DNA of 12,973 nucleotides from Candidatus Aerophobota bacterium (lineage in GTDB: Bacteria > Aerophobota > Aerophobia > Aerophobales > B3-G15): contig JAGGZA010000043.1 in the NCBI GenBank assembly GCA_021162265.1, positions 1 to 12,973 of the forward strand, written 5' to 3'. The translations under genes and the position numbers were made by a program. The notes under the pieces were generated by a model that was not told the DNA's origin, searched no databases, and saw only the letters and a list, made by a program, of their open reading frames with translations. Shown in pieces: positions 6,561-12,973 of the stretch. Position 1 is the stretch's first letter. Each line of letters begins with the position of its first letter.

Positions 6561-6826
6561 ACCCTCTTGTTCTGGATATAGTCATTTTTGCCCTCACAGG
6601 TATATCAGTTATTAGCATGGTGAGGGTAATTATTGGACCCACCACTGAGGATAGATTAATAGGACTAAACCTGGTTGTAGCACAGATTGTAGGAATTATG
6701 GTGGTAGTAGCAGTAAAATTTAACCGTTCTATTTACCTGGATGTTGCCTTAGTTTATGCAATTCTTGGCTTCGTGAGTATACTGGCAATTGCAAGATATA
6801 CCGGAGGGAAAGAAGTTCAAAAATGA
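6551..6826 (+). CDS. mnhF: Na+/H+ antiporter subunit F (MnhF/MrpF/MbhB-like)
   Basis: 91-residue protein with three hydrophobic helices (about 7-27, 36-55 and 61-82). The family motif IIGPTTEDRLIGLNLVV (27-43; GPT-x-x-DR) links the first two helices, and YLDVALVYAILGFVS is typical of the third. It is part of the small-subunit block of the complex. The ATG at 6551 lies within the last codons of mnhE (ten-base overlap) with no clear ribosome site, so translation is presumably coupled. Its TGA overlaps the mnhG start as ATGA. Confidence 0.9.
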   Translation: MDLNPLVLDIVIFALTGISVISMVRVIIGPTTEDRLIGLNLVVAQIVGIMVVVAVKFNRSIYLDVALVYAILGFVSILAIARYTGGKEVQK

Positions 6827-7137
6827 GGATACTGATATACGTATTTTTAGGGTTGGGTATGTTTTTTGGTCTTCTCGGGAACCTGGGCGTACTTCGTTTT
6901 CCAGATATTTACACTCGCCTGCAGGCATCATCCAAGTGTGGAATCACTTCCCTCTTATCCATCCTTATAGCTTCAATGCTTATAAAGGGTATTACACCTA
7001 TGAGTGGAAGAATTCTTGTGATAACCTTATTTTTTCTTATAACAAGTCCTGTTGCCTCTCATATCATAGGAAAAAGAGCCTGGGAAGAAGGACTTATTCC
7101 CTGGAGAAGAAAGAAACCAGGAAAAAAGGAAAATTAA
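6823..7137 (+). CDS. mnhG: Na+/H+ antiporter subunit G (MnhG/MrpG/MbhC-like)
   Basis: 104-residue, three-helix membrane subunit. The hallmark LGVLRFPDIYTRLQASSKCG (22-41) and the third-helix motif FFLITSPVASHIIGKRA (69-85) identify it clearly as MnhG/PhaG. The C-terminus is a basic cytoplasmic tail. It follows mnhF with a four-base ATGA overlap and is five bases ahead of the MbhD-like gene. Confidence 0.93.
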   Translation: MRILIYVFLGLGMFFGLLGNLGVLRFPDIYTRLQASSKCGITSLLSILIASMLIKGITPMSGRILVITLFFLITSPVASHIIGKRAWEEGLIPWRRKKPGKKEN

Positions 7138-7142
7138 AATTT

Positions 7143-7373
7143 ATGACCGAAGTAATTCTTATTCTGCTTGTAATTTTTGGAACTTTATCTCTTCAGTTCA
7201 AAAAACTTTTAAATGCAGTTATCTGTCTTGCCATTTTTTCGCTCCTTTCCTCTCTACTATTTTACTACCTGCATGCACCTGACGTAGCAATAGCTGAAGC
7301 TGCGGTAGGTGCAGGAGTAGCCACTGTTCTCTTTGTTGTAATTATAAGTAAGACAAGAAAGGAAGAAAAGTGA
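7143..7373 (+). CDS. mbhD: MbhD-like subunit (DUF4040 domain)
   Basis: 76-residue membrane protein beginning at the ATG at 7143. It has three hydrophobic segments, and the motif HAPDVAIAEAAVGAGVATVLF (44-64) is diagnostic of the DUF4040 domain, which is a separate subunit (MbhD) in membrane-bound hydrogenases and is fused into the C-terminal half of MrpA in classical Mrp antiporters. It resembles NuoJ at the equivalent position. A possible AAGGA ribosome site is about 12 bases upstream. A longer same-frame reading upstream (from 6789) only runs through mnhG out of frame and is not the gene. The stop overlaps the next GTG start (GTGA, 7370-7373). Confidence 0.88.
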   Translation: MTEVILILLVIFGTLSLQFKKLLNAVICLAIFSLLSSLLFYYLHAPDVAIAEAAVGAGVATVLFVVIISKTRKEEK

Positions 7374-7621
7374 AGTTAGCTGGCGAGGTGCTTATATTTA
7401 TAATCCTTGGATTTATCCTTATCAATGGAATTAACATTAATCTTTCCCCCCCTCCTCAACTTAAAGACCATTTCATAAATAAGGGGATAAAAGAAACAGG
7501 AGCTATAAATCTTGTATCCTCTATATATTTAAGTTATAGAGCATTTGATACACTGGGAGAAACTATTGTTTTACTTTTAGCTGTTTCAGGAATAATTATG
7601 CTATTTGAGGCAAGAAAGTGA
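7370..7621 (+). CDS. mbhE: MbhE-like subunit (MrpA C-terminal segment)
   Basis: 83-residue membrane protein with two hydrophobic helices (about 5-24 and 61-80). The segment SSIYLSYRAFDTLGETIVLL (50-69) matches the R-x-FDT-x-x-E motif found in MbhE and at the extreme C-terminus of MrpA, where it forms part of the ion-translocation path. Start is GTG (7370) inside the previous stop, with GGAAGA just upstream; the TGA overlaps the following GTG in the same way. With the preceding gene it supplies the parts of MrpA that remain here without the large ND5-like domain. Confidence 0.85.
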   Translation: MKLAGEVLIFIILGFILINGININLSPPPQLKDHFINKGIKETGAINLVSSIYLSYRAFDTLGETIVLLLAVSGIIMLFEARK

Positions 7622-8040
7622 AAGAATCAGAAATAGTTGACATGATATCAAGAAAGCTTTTTCCCTATATTCTTCTCTTTGGTCTTTACCTTATTTCTTA
7701 CGGACACCTTTCTCCAGGAGGAGGTTTCCAGGGAGGAGTAGTACTTGCCTCAGGAGTGATTCTAATTTGTCTCAGTAGAGGAGTTTCTTCAGCTGAAAGG
7801 GTATTCCCTTCCCGGAAACTCAGAATTGTTGAGGCAGAAATGTTTTTTCTCTTCCTTCTTATGGGAGCTGGAGGGCTCTTAATTGGCAAATACTTTCTGG
7901 AAAATTTTCTACCCTTAGGTGAAGCCGGAGAGGTACCAAGTGGAGGATTCATATTTTTTCTCAACATAGTTATAGGGCTAAAAGTAGGAGCAGGAATAAT
8001 TCTTATCTGTTTTTATATACTTAAATCAAAAGGAGAGTAA
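7618..8040 (+). CDS. mnhB: Na+/H+ antiporter subunit B (MnhB/MrpB/MbhF-like)
   Basis: 140-residue membrane subunit with four helices. The signature GHLSPGGGFQGGVVLASGVI (29-48) after the first helix is diagnostic of MnhB, and the last helix has GLKVGAGIILICFY (119-132). The start is GTG at 7618 within the previous stop codon (GTGA); the alternative ATG at codon 9 would cut off conserved N-terminal sequence. An AGGAGAG sequence in its last codons provides the ribosome site for the next gene. Confidence 0.93.
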   Translation: MKESEIVDMISRKLFPYILLFGLYLISYGHLSPGGGFQGGVVLASGVILICLSRGVSSAERVFPSRKLRIVEAEMFFLFLLMGAGGLLIGKYFLENFLPLGEAGEVPSGGFIFFLNIVIGLKVGAGIILICFYILKSKGE

Positions 8041-8043
8041 CTC

Positions 8044-8382
8044 ATGCCCTTTTACCTCATAATTTTCCTGTTTCTACTTGGCATATGGGGAATTGTTAAA
8101 AAAGACAATCTAATTAAAAAAGTTATAGGTCTTAATATCTTTAACAGCTCCATAGTTATCTTACTGATCTATATCGGTTCTCGCACCGGTTCTACTGCCC
8201 CCATAATGGAAAAGAATGTAAAAGGTATTGCTGTAGACCCTCTTCCCCAGGCACTTGTGCTTACAGCAATAGTTATTGGAATCTGTCTTACAGCCTTAGC
8301 TTTATCTCTAATTTTAAAAATTTATCACAAATACGGTACCTTAAGTATCTCTCGAATAGAGAAATTGACAAAAAATGAATAA
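8044..8382 (+). CDS. mnhC: Na+/H+ antiporter subunit C (MnhC/MrpC/MbhG, NuoK-like)
   Basis: 112-residue, three-helix protein homologous to NuoK of complex I. It shows GLNIFNSSIVILLIYIG (29-45) for helix 2 and the diagnostic loop-helix DPLPQALVLTAIVIGICLTAL (65-85) of MnhC. A good AGGAG ribosome site lies about seven bases before the ATG at 8044. It overlaps mnhD by eight bases. Confidence 0.94.
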   Translation: MPFYLIIFLFLLGIWGIVKKDNLIKKVIGLNIFNSSIVILLIYIGSRTGSTAPIMEKNVKGIAVDPLPQALVLTAIVIGICLTALALSLILKIYHKYGTLSISRIEKLTKNE

Positions 8383-10033
8383 CCTCATTATATTCCTTAT
8401 CATCATTCCTTTTGCAGCATCCTTTCTGGTTCTCCTTGATGGATATTTGCTTGGTCTGAACAGGTCCGCAACAATAGCTTTTGTAGCAATATGCATCTGC
8501 CTTATTCTCCTTGCAATATTCTCTCTTCTTATTCTTCAGGGAAAAGTCATTAACTACCCTGTGGGAGGATGGAAAGAACCTGTAGGAATCAACATCTATA
8601 TGGATGGTCTTGCCTGGATTGCTTCTTTAATTGGAACACTTATTACTCTCCTTGTTCTTATCTTTTCTATTGGAGAGAGAAAGTATGATTATAAATTTTA
8701 CTTTTTGTTCCTGGTTCTCCTGGGAGGAATGGAAGGGATTATTCTTACAGGAGACATATTTAATATGTTTGTTTTCTTCGAAATTGTCTCTGTAGCCTCT
8801 TACATATTAATTGCCTACCCAAAAAAAGAAAGGTCTATAATGGCAAGTTTTAATTATCTTCTTATAAGTAGCCTGGGGATGGGGTTTTTTCTTCTGGGAA
8901 TTGCTCTACTGTACCAGCAAACAGGTATTCTTTCCTTAAGAGAAATAGCACAGGCAAGAGATGGAGTTAATGTAAACTCCACATTATTTATCCTGACGAT
9001 AACCTCTCTTACAGCAGGAATAGGAGTAAAAGCAGCATTCATACCTCTTCATACCTGGCTTCCAAATGCCCATGCCTTTGCACCTCACCCTGTTTCAGCA
9101 ATTCTCTCAGGTGTAATAATTAAAGTATCTTTTCTTGCAATATGGCGCATACTGAGACTCCTTGACATTTTCTACCTTCAGCATGTTTTCATATGGATAG
9201 GAGCAGTTACCGCTTTTTTAGCAGTTATATTAGCTATAGCTCAAAGTGATTGTAAAAAGCTTCTTGCCTATTCTTCAATTTCTCAGATGGGATTCATAAT
9301 AGCAAGCTTTGGTGTAGCTACATCTTTTTCTCTTACAGCTTCCCTGTATCACATATTAAACCATTCTATTTTCAAAAGCCTCCTATTTCTCTCTGTAGGT
9401 GCAGTAATATACGCAACAGGCAAAAGAGAAGTTAATGACCTGGCTGGCCTTGGCAAAAAAATACCTTTTGCAAAGATAGGTTTCCTGATCGGTGCTCTTT
9501 CCATCTGTGGAATACCACCTTTTAATGGATATGCCAGCAAAACTCTTATTTTCTCTTCTTTAAAAGCCTATCCCTTTGCCCGCCTGCTTATTTTTTTAGC
9601 CAGTGTTGGTACTGTAACTTCCTTTATAAAGCTCTCTCGTGTCTTCAGAGGTAGAGGAAAAAGTTTTTCCAGCAGAAAAGAAAATAGAAAAAAAGTACCA
9701 CATGAGATGTTAATTCCTCTCGCTGTCCTCTCCACTCTGTGTGTTATAACGGGTATATGGCCCCATTTAACTACAAAAGTAATATCCAGACTCCTCTTCC
9801 GCGAAAATTTAAAATATTCCTTATCTTTTTACTCTCCTTCAAAGCTTGGTAGCAGTGCCCTTGCCCCTGGGTCAGGTTTATTGCTTTACCTTTTTATAAA
9901 AAGCTCGGGGGGAGAAAAAACCCTTTATCTAATAAGAAAATTAAGAATAAGCCTCAATAATTCTCTTTTATTAGTGATAGTCGGGTTTATTCTTATGGTA
10001 ATCGTTAGCCTGATGATAAAAAACCTTCCCTGA
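8375..10033 (+). CDS. mnhD: proton-translocating antiporter subunit D (MnhD/MrpD/MbhH, NuoN/L-like)
   Basis: 552-residue, about 14-helix subunit of the Proton_antipo_M family, the only large ion-pumping subunit in the operon. Residues of the proton path known from MrpD and complex I are present: E136 in NMFVFFEI, K219 in GIGVKAAFIPLHTWLP, K250 in SGVIIKVSF, and K389 in GYASKTL. The block KKLLAYSSISQMGFI (294-308) is a family hallmark. There is an extended hydrophilic loop at 424-443 and a long charged region around 470-530 before a last helix, making it longer than typical MrpD (about 490-500). The ATG at 8375 lies in the end of mnhC. It is the last subunit in the operon: no hydrogenase genes follow. 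Confidence 0.94.
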   Translation: MNNLIIFLIIIPFAASFLVLLDGYLLGLNRSATIAFVAICICLILLAIFSLLILQGKVINYPVGGWKEPVGINIYMDGLAWIASLIGTLITLLVLIFSIGERKYDYKFYFLFLVLLGGMEGIILTGDIFNMFVFFEIVSVASYILIAYPKKERSIMASFNYLLISSLGMGFFLLGIALLYQQTGILSLREIAQARDGVNVNSTLFILTITSLTAGIGVKAAFIPLHTWLPNAHAFAPHPVSAILSGVIIKVSFLAIWRILRLLDIFYLQHVFIWIGAVTAFLAVILAIAQSDCKKLLAYSSISQMGFIIASFGVATSFSLTASLYHILNHSIFKSLLFLSVGAVIYATGKREVNDLAGLGKKIPFAKIGFLIGALSICGIPPFNGYASKTLIFSSLKAYPFARLLIFLASVGTVTSFIKLSRVFRGRGKSFSSRKENRKKVPHEMLIPLAVLSTLCVITGIWPHLTTKVISRLLFRENLKYSLSFYSPSKLGSSALAPGSGLLLYLFIKSSGGEKTLYLIRKLRISLNNSLLLVIVGFILMVIVSLMIKNLP

Positions 10034-10097
10034 AAGAATTTAATTTATATCTTAGGTGATTTTAAATAAAATAATTTCAAAAAGGAAAGTTAGCAAA

Positions 10098-10610
10098 ATG
10101 GAAGATAATAGAGACCTGATTATAAGAAGGGTAAAGAAAGAAGAACTTGATAAATTGGTAGAGGTTTATACATCTGCTTACAGGAAAATGAAAAGGTATG
10201 CTTACACAAAGGAGAAAAAAATTAGAGAATACCTTGAATGGCTCTATCAGGAAGAGCCAGAAGGATTTCTGGTTGCAGAGAGAGAGGAAAAATTAACAGG
10301 ATTTGCCTGTATACATACAGGATGGAAAAACCGTCTGGAAGAAGGAAAAACCGGAGAATTACATGAAATTGTTGTAACCGAGGAACTTCAAGGAAAAGGC
10401 ATAGGTAAAAAATTATTTAAAATGGTCTTAAAATATGCAAGAGAAAAAGGCTGTAAATTTATCTCTTTATGGGTGGGCGAGAAAAACTGGCCTGCTCGTA
10501 GCTGGTACACGAGGTTAGGATTTAAAGAAAAAGGAGGATGGGGAGAGTGGGTGAGAATGAAAAAAAATCTATTCTTCCCAGAGCCTGAGGAGGTTAATGA
10601 GAATAAGTGA
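10098..10610 (+). CDS. GNAT family N-acetyltransferase
   Basis: 170-residue acetyltransferase of the GNAT fold, which transfers an acyl group from acyl-CoA to an amine. The acetyl-CoA-binding motif A is clear, LHEIVVTEELQGKGIGKKLF (88-107) with Q-G-K-G-I-G, followed by the motif B region LWVGEKNWPARSWYTRLGF (124-142), where the tyrosine commonly acts as the general acid. The substrate is not predictable. I chose the ATG at 10098, preceded by AAAGGA; an in-frame GTG at 10056 would add 14 residues but has no ribosome site. It starts 64 bases after mnhD and might be co-transcribed. Its 3' end overlaps the convergent M20 gene by 42 bases. Confidence 0.88.
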   Translation: MEDNRDLIIRRVKKEELDKLVEVYTSAYRKMKRYAYTKEKKIREYLEWLYQEEPEGFLVAEREEKLTGFACIHTGWKNRLEEGKTGELHEIVVTEELQGKGIGKKLFKMVLKYAREKGCKFISLWVGEKNWPARSWYTRLGFKEKGGWGEWVRMKKNLFFPEPEEVNENK

Positions 10611-11651
10611 AAGAGTTCCTAATTCGTCAAGGGAAACCGATTCGTAATCGGAATGAGCAAGGGAAAGTTTACCTGCCCCGAAAACAACACAACTAATCCC
10701 CTTCTGGAAAAGATTTTCAGCATCTGTCCAGCTCGGCATTACCTCTACCTCTGGTTCCTTTCCAGTTACTTTTTTAAAAGATCGCCTTAGAATTCTTACC
10801 ACCCTGAGCTGAGGATCTATTTCAACAGGAGGAGAAATATCTCTGAAATTCACACTTGCCCCGCTCTTAGCAATTACAGCCTTAACCTCCCTCACTGCTT
10901 CATCAATGCTTACTCCAGGAAGAACCCCAATATCAGCCTGGAAGGTACAGTGGTCTGGAACTACCATTATATCCTCCCCTCCTTCAATCTTCCCGAGATT
11001 AATCCATCCCCCTTCTGGAAAGTAAGGATGAGTTAGTTTTAAGAAGGAAAGTCTCTCAAGTGCTTGATAGACGCCAAAGGCTTTTAAGATAGCATTTTCT
11101 CCTTCACGAGGGAGTGAACCGTGAGCTGCTTTTCCCCTGACATTAACCTCTATCTCTATTGCTCCAGCCTGGAATAAACAAAGAGAGAGGTTGGTTGGTT
11201 CAAGAACCACTCCTTCATTTGCCTGTACCTCAAGAAATTTTGACCCTATGGCTTCTTCCTCCTCCCCTGAGGTTAAAGCTATCTGACAGGGAGCCTGTGT
11301 GTTCTCTAAAGCTACAAGAAGTGAGGCTATCTGTCCCTTGGCATCTATCACACCCCTCCCTGTAAGATTTCTCTTTCTCATTCTAAGCTTGTAAAGATCA
11401 GAATGAGAAAAAACAGGGAAGGTGTCTATATGGGTACACATAAGCAGATTACTTTCTCCTCTCCTTGCTATTAAGTTAGAAAAACCCCCGGGAACCTTCT
11501 GAACTTCTATTTTAAAACCGGCTCTTTCTAAAATTAAAGATAAAAATTTATAAAGTCTTCTCTCCTTCCCCGTGGGAGTAGGAGTTTCTATAAGTACACG
11601 CAGTATCTCCAGAATCCTTTTTTGCAAGACAGAAATTTTATTTTCCCTCAT
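10569..11651 (-). CDS. M20 family metallohydrolase (ArgE/DapE/LysK-like)
   Basis: 360-residue zinc-dependent amidohydrolase/peptidase of the M20/ArgE/DapE family. The di-metal site is complete by pattern: H74 and D76 in CTHIDTFP, bridging D103 in GRGVIDAKG, E130 and E131 in TSGEEEEA (catalytic base and ligand), E151 in VLEPT, and H333 in LAHSDYESV. H177 in GKAAHGS lies in the lid/dimerisation domain (about 165-275). Families with these residues deacylate N-acyl amino acids or cleave small peptides; DapE, ArgE, LysK and carboxypeptidase G2 types cannot be separated here. I use the ATG at 11651 with a GGAAAAGGT ribosome site; a TTG at 11699 would add 16 poorly supported residues. It is divergent from an amino-acid-type ABC transporter, so a shared role in handling imported N-acyl amino acids or peptides is possible. 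Confidence 0.88.
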   Translation of the reverse strand: MRENKISVLQKRILEILRVLIETPTPTGKERRLYKFLSLILERAGFKIEVQKVPGGFSNLIARRGESNLLMCTHIDTFPVFSHSDLYKLRMRKRNLTGRGVIDAKGQIASLLVALENTQAPCQIALTSGEEEEAIGSKFLEVQANEGVVLEPTNLSLCLFQAGAIEIEVNVRGKAAHGSLPREGENAILKAFGVYQALERLSFLKLTHPYFPEGGWINLGKIEGGEDIMVVPDHCTFQADIGVLPGVSIDEAVREVKAVIAKSGASVNFRDISPPVEIDPQLRVVRILRRSFKKVTGKEPEVEVMPSWTDAENLFQKGISCVVFGAGKLSLAHSDYESVSLDELGTLSLILINLLRLWEE

Positions 11652-11706
11652 CTTACCTTTTCCTTTCCAAAAGATTAAATAAATATGCCATAAGGTCAAG
11701 TAAAAT

Positions 11707-11736
11707 TTCTAAGGCGGTAAAGTTGACTTTTGTCAA
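11707..11736 (-). promoter_or_regulatory. possible promoter for the M20 hydrolase
   Basis: On the minus strand TTGACA (11736-11731), an 18-base spacer and TTAGAA (11712-11707) form a plausible sigma70 promoter, giving a leader of roughly 50 bases before the ATG at 11651. The -35 box is one arm of the palindrome shared with the divergent livG promoter. Confidence 0.4.
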
Positions 11737-11750
11737 TTTTAAATTATTTT
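11723..11750 (+). promoter_or_regulatory. possible promoter for livGF
   Basis: TTGACT (11723-11728) and TATTTT (11745-11750) are separated by 16 bases; the -10 matches only four of six consensus positions in an AT-rich tract. The leader to the livG ATG would be about 30 bases and contains an AGAGGT ribosome site. Confidence 0.35.
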
Positions 11751-11786
11751 TATGAGTAAATTTATTTTGTCTGAAGAGGTAAAAAG

Positions 11787-12536
11787 ATGTTAGAGGTGAG
11801 AGAGCTTGAGAAGAGTTTTGGGGGAGTTAAGGCTGTGAACAAATGCTCCCTGAGAGTAGAAGAGGGCTCCATTACCGGTCTTATTGGACCCAATGGGGCA
11901 GGGAAGACAACTGTTTTTAATTTAATTAGCGGGGTTTACAAACCAGATGGAGGAGAGATATGGTTCATGGACGACAGAATTGACGGACTACCATCTCACG
12001 AGATTGCCCGTAAATCAATTGCCAGAACCTTTCAGATTCCAAGAGAGTTTAAGGAGATGACAGTCCTTGAAAACCTTATGCTGGTTCCCAAACAGCAGGC
12101 AGGAGAAAATATATTTAATACTTTGTTTAGACCGGGATATGTAAGGATTCAGGAAAGAAAGATTATGGAAAAAGCTATAGGTATACTGGAATTTGTGGAA
12201 CTTATTCACCTTAAAGATGAGTATGCAAAAAATCTTTCCTCTGGACAGAAAAAACTCCTGGAGCTTGCCAAAATCCTCATGTCTGATCCTCGAATAATTC
12301 TTCTTGATGAACCAGGAGCAGGAGTAAACCCAACTTTAATGAAAAAATTAGTTGAGAATATAGAAAGGCTCCGTGAAAAGGGTATAACCTTCTTTCTTAT
12401 TGAACATGATATGGATCTTGTTACATATCTTTGTGATAAGGTAATTGTTATGAATAAAGGACGCAAGATGACAGAAGGAACACCTTATGAAATAAAAAAA
12501 GATAAAAAAGTTCTTGAGGCTTATCTGGGAGGATAA
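11787..12536 (+). CDS. livG: branched-chain amino acid-type ABC transporter ATPase LivG
   Basis: 249-residue ATP-binding subunit of a LivGF-type importer; it pairs with LivF and the LivH/LivM permeases to drive uptake of branched-chain amino acids, or of other ligands such as urea or amides in related systems. Motifs are Walker A GPNGAGKTT (34-42), Q-loop TFQIPREF (81-88), which is characteristic of LivG, signature LSSGQ (150-154), Walker B IILLDEP (170-176) with the LivG-specific GAGVNP after it, and switch H207 in IEHDMDLV. The C-terminal GTPYEIKKDKKVLEAYLGG (231-249) is the LivG/LivF-type tail. The ATG at 11787 has AGAGGT six bases upstream. livF follows with three intervening bases. No permease or binding protein gene is in the window, so they must lie to the right or elsewhere. 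Confidence 0.92.
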   Translation: MLEVRELEKSFGGVKAVNKCSLRVEEGSITGLIGPNGAGKTTVFNLISGVYKPDGGEIWFMDDRIDGLPSHEIARKSIARTFQIPREFKEMTVLENLMLVPKQQAGENIFNTLFRPGYVRIQERKIMEKAIGILEFVELIHLKDEYAKNLSSGQKKLLELAKILMSDPRIILLDEPGAGVNPTLMKKLVENIERLREKGITFFLIEHDMDLVTYLCDKVIVMNKGRKMTEGTPYEIKKDKKVLEAYLGG

Positions 12537-12539
12537 ATT

Positions 12540-12973
12540 TTGGCATCAATACTGAAAGTAGAAAACCTGCGGACCGGATACGGAAAAACAGAAATCCTTC
12601 ACGGTGTTTCCTGTGAGGTTAAAAAAGGAGAAGTTGTTACAATCATTGGACCCAATGGAGCAGGCAAGTCAACTCTGATGAAAGCAATCCTGGGACTTTT
12701 AAAACCAACAGAGGGAAAGATAGTATTTAACAACAAAGATATAACCGGCAAAAGTCCCAATCAGATAGTAAGAGAAGGAATATGTTATGTTCCTCAATCG
12801 GATAATGTGTTTCCCTCTTTAACCGTAGAGGAAAACCTTGAGATGGGAGCTTTCATAAAAAAAGATGGGTATCGAGAAAAAATAGAAGAAATCTATCAAA
12901 TATTTCCAGACCTGAAAGAAAAAAGAAAGACAAAAGTTAAAAAATTAAGCGGGGGACAACGTCAGATGGTAGC
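12540..12973 (+). CDS. livF: branched-chain amino acid-type ABC transporter ATPase LivF, 5' part (cut by window edge)
   Basis: First 144 codons of the second ATPase, with the reading frame open to the right edge; a full LivF has about 235 residues. It shows LKVENLRTGYGKTEILHGVS (5-24), the LivF-type opening, Walker A GPNGAGKST (37-45), Q-loop YVPQSDNVFPSLTVEENL (83-100, Q86) and signature KLSGGQRQMV (135-144). The start is probably TTG at 12540: a GGAGG ribosome site at 12528-12532, inside the last livG codons, is seven bases upstream, and no in-frame ATG precedes the conserved sequence. Confidence 0.9.
   Translation, partial: MASILKVENLRTGYGKTEILHGVSCEVKKGEVVTIIGPNGAGKSTLMKAILGLLKPTEGKIVFNNKDITGKSPNQIVREGICYVPQSDNVFPSLTVEENLEMGAFIKKDGYREKIEEIYQIFPDLKEKRKTKVKKLSGGQRQMV

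Noticed and set aside
6789..7142. N-terminal extension of the MbhD-like frame through mnhG
   Set aside because: The sequence is mnhG read in another frame; family similarity begins only after the ATG at 7143.

Overview
The window is AT-rich, tightly packed bacterial DNA. Gene content (uvrA, L25/CTC-type rplY, bacterial pth, prs, a Liv ABC transporter, sigma70-like promoters) is bacterial. The Mbh-like ion-translocating cassette and the MEMO-family protein are common in anaerobes and thermophiles, so an uncultured or anaerobic low-GC lineage is plausible. The sequence alone does not fix the phylum. No gene-free stretch exceeds 300 bases, and no tRNA, rRNA, CRISPR array or insertion sequence was seen.

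Left block (1-5537, all minus strand). In transcription order it starts with a ten-helix ArsP_2-like metal-exporter-type membrane protein. A consensus promoter (4430-4457) follows, driving prs, rplY, pth and an amrB/MEMO gene. The 5' two thirds or less of a uvrA gene then runs off the left edge. prs is split into two overlapping frames by what looks like one missing base.

Central block (5660-10033, plus strand). A strong promoter sits only a few bases before the first start codon, implying a leaderless message. The operon begins with a PII-like signalling protein. It is followed without real gaps by eight membrane subunits in the order E, F, G, MbhD-like, MbhE-like, B, C, D. This is the Na+/H+ translocation half (MbhA-H order) of a membrane-bound hydrogenase/Mrp complex. 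The large MrpA antiporter subunit is missing, and no hydrogenase or ferredoxin-oxidising subunits follow. The pairing of a PII-like regulator with this module is the most interesting part of the window.

Right block (10098-12973). A GNAT acetyltransferase (plus) converges on and overlaps by 42 bases an M20-family metallohydrolase (minus). The hydrolase is divergent from a branched-chain amino-acid-type ABC transporter whose two ATPases (livG, then livF cut by the right edge) read out of the window. The two divergent promoters appear to share a small palindrome made of back-to-back -35 elements.
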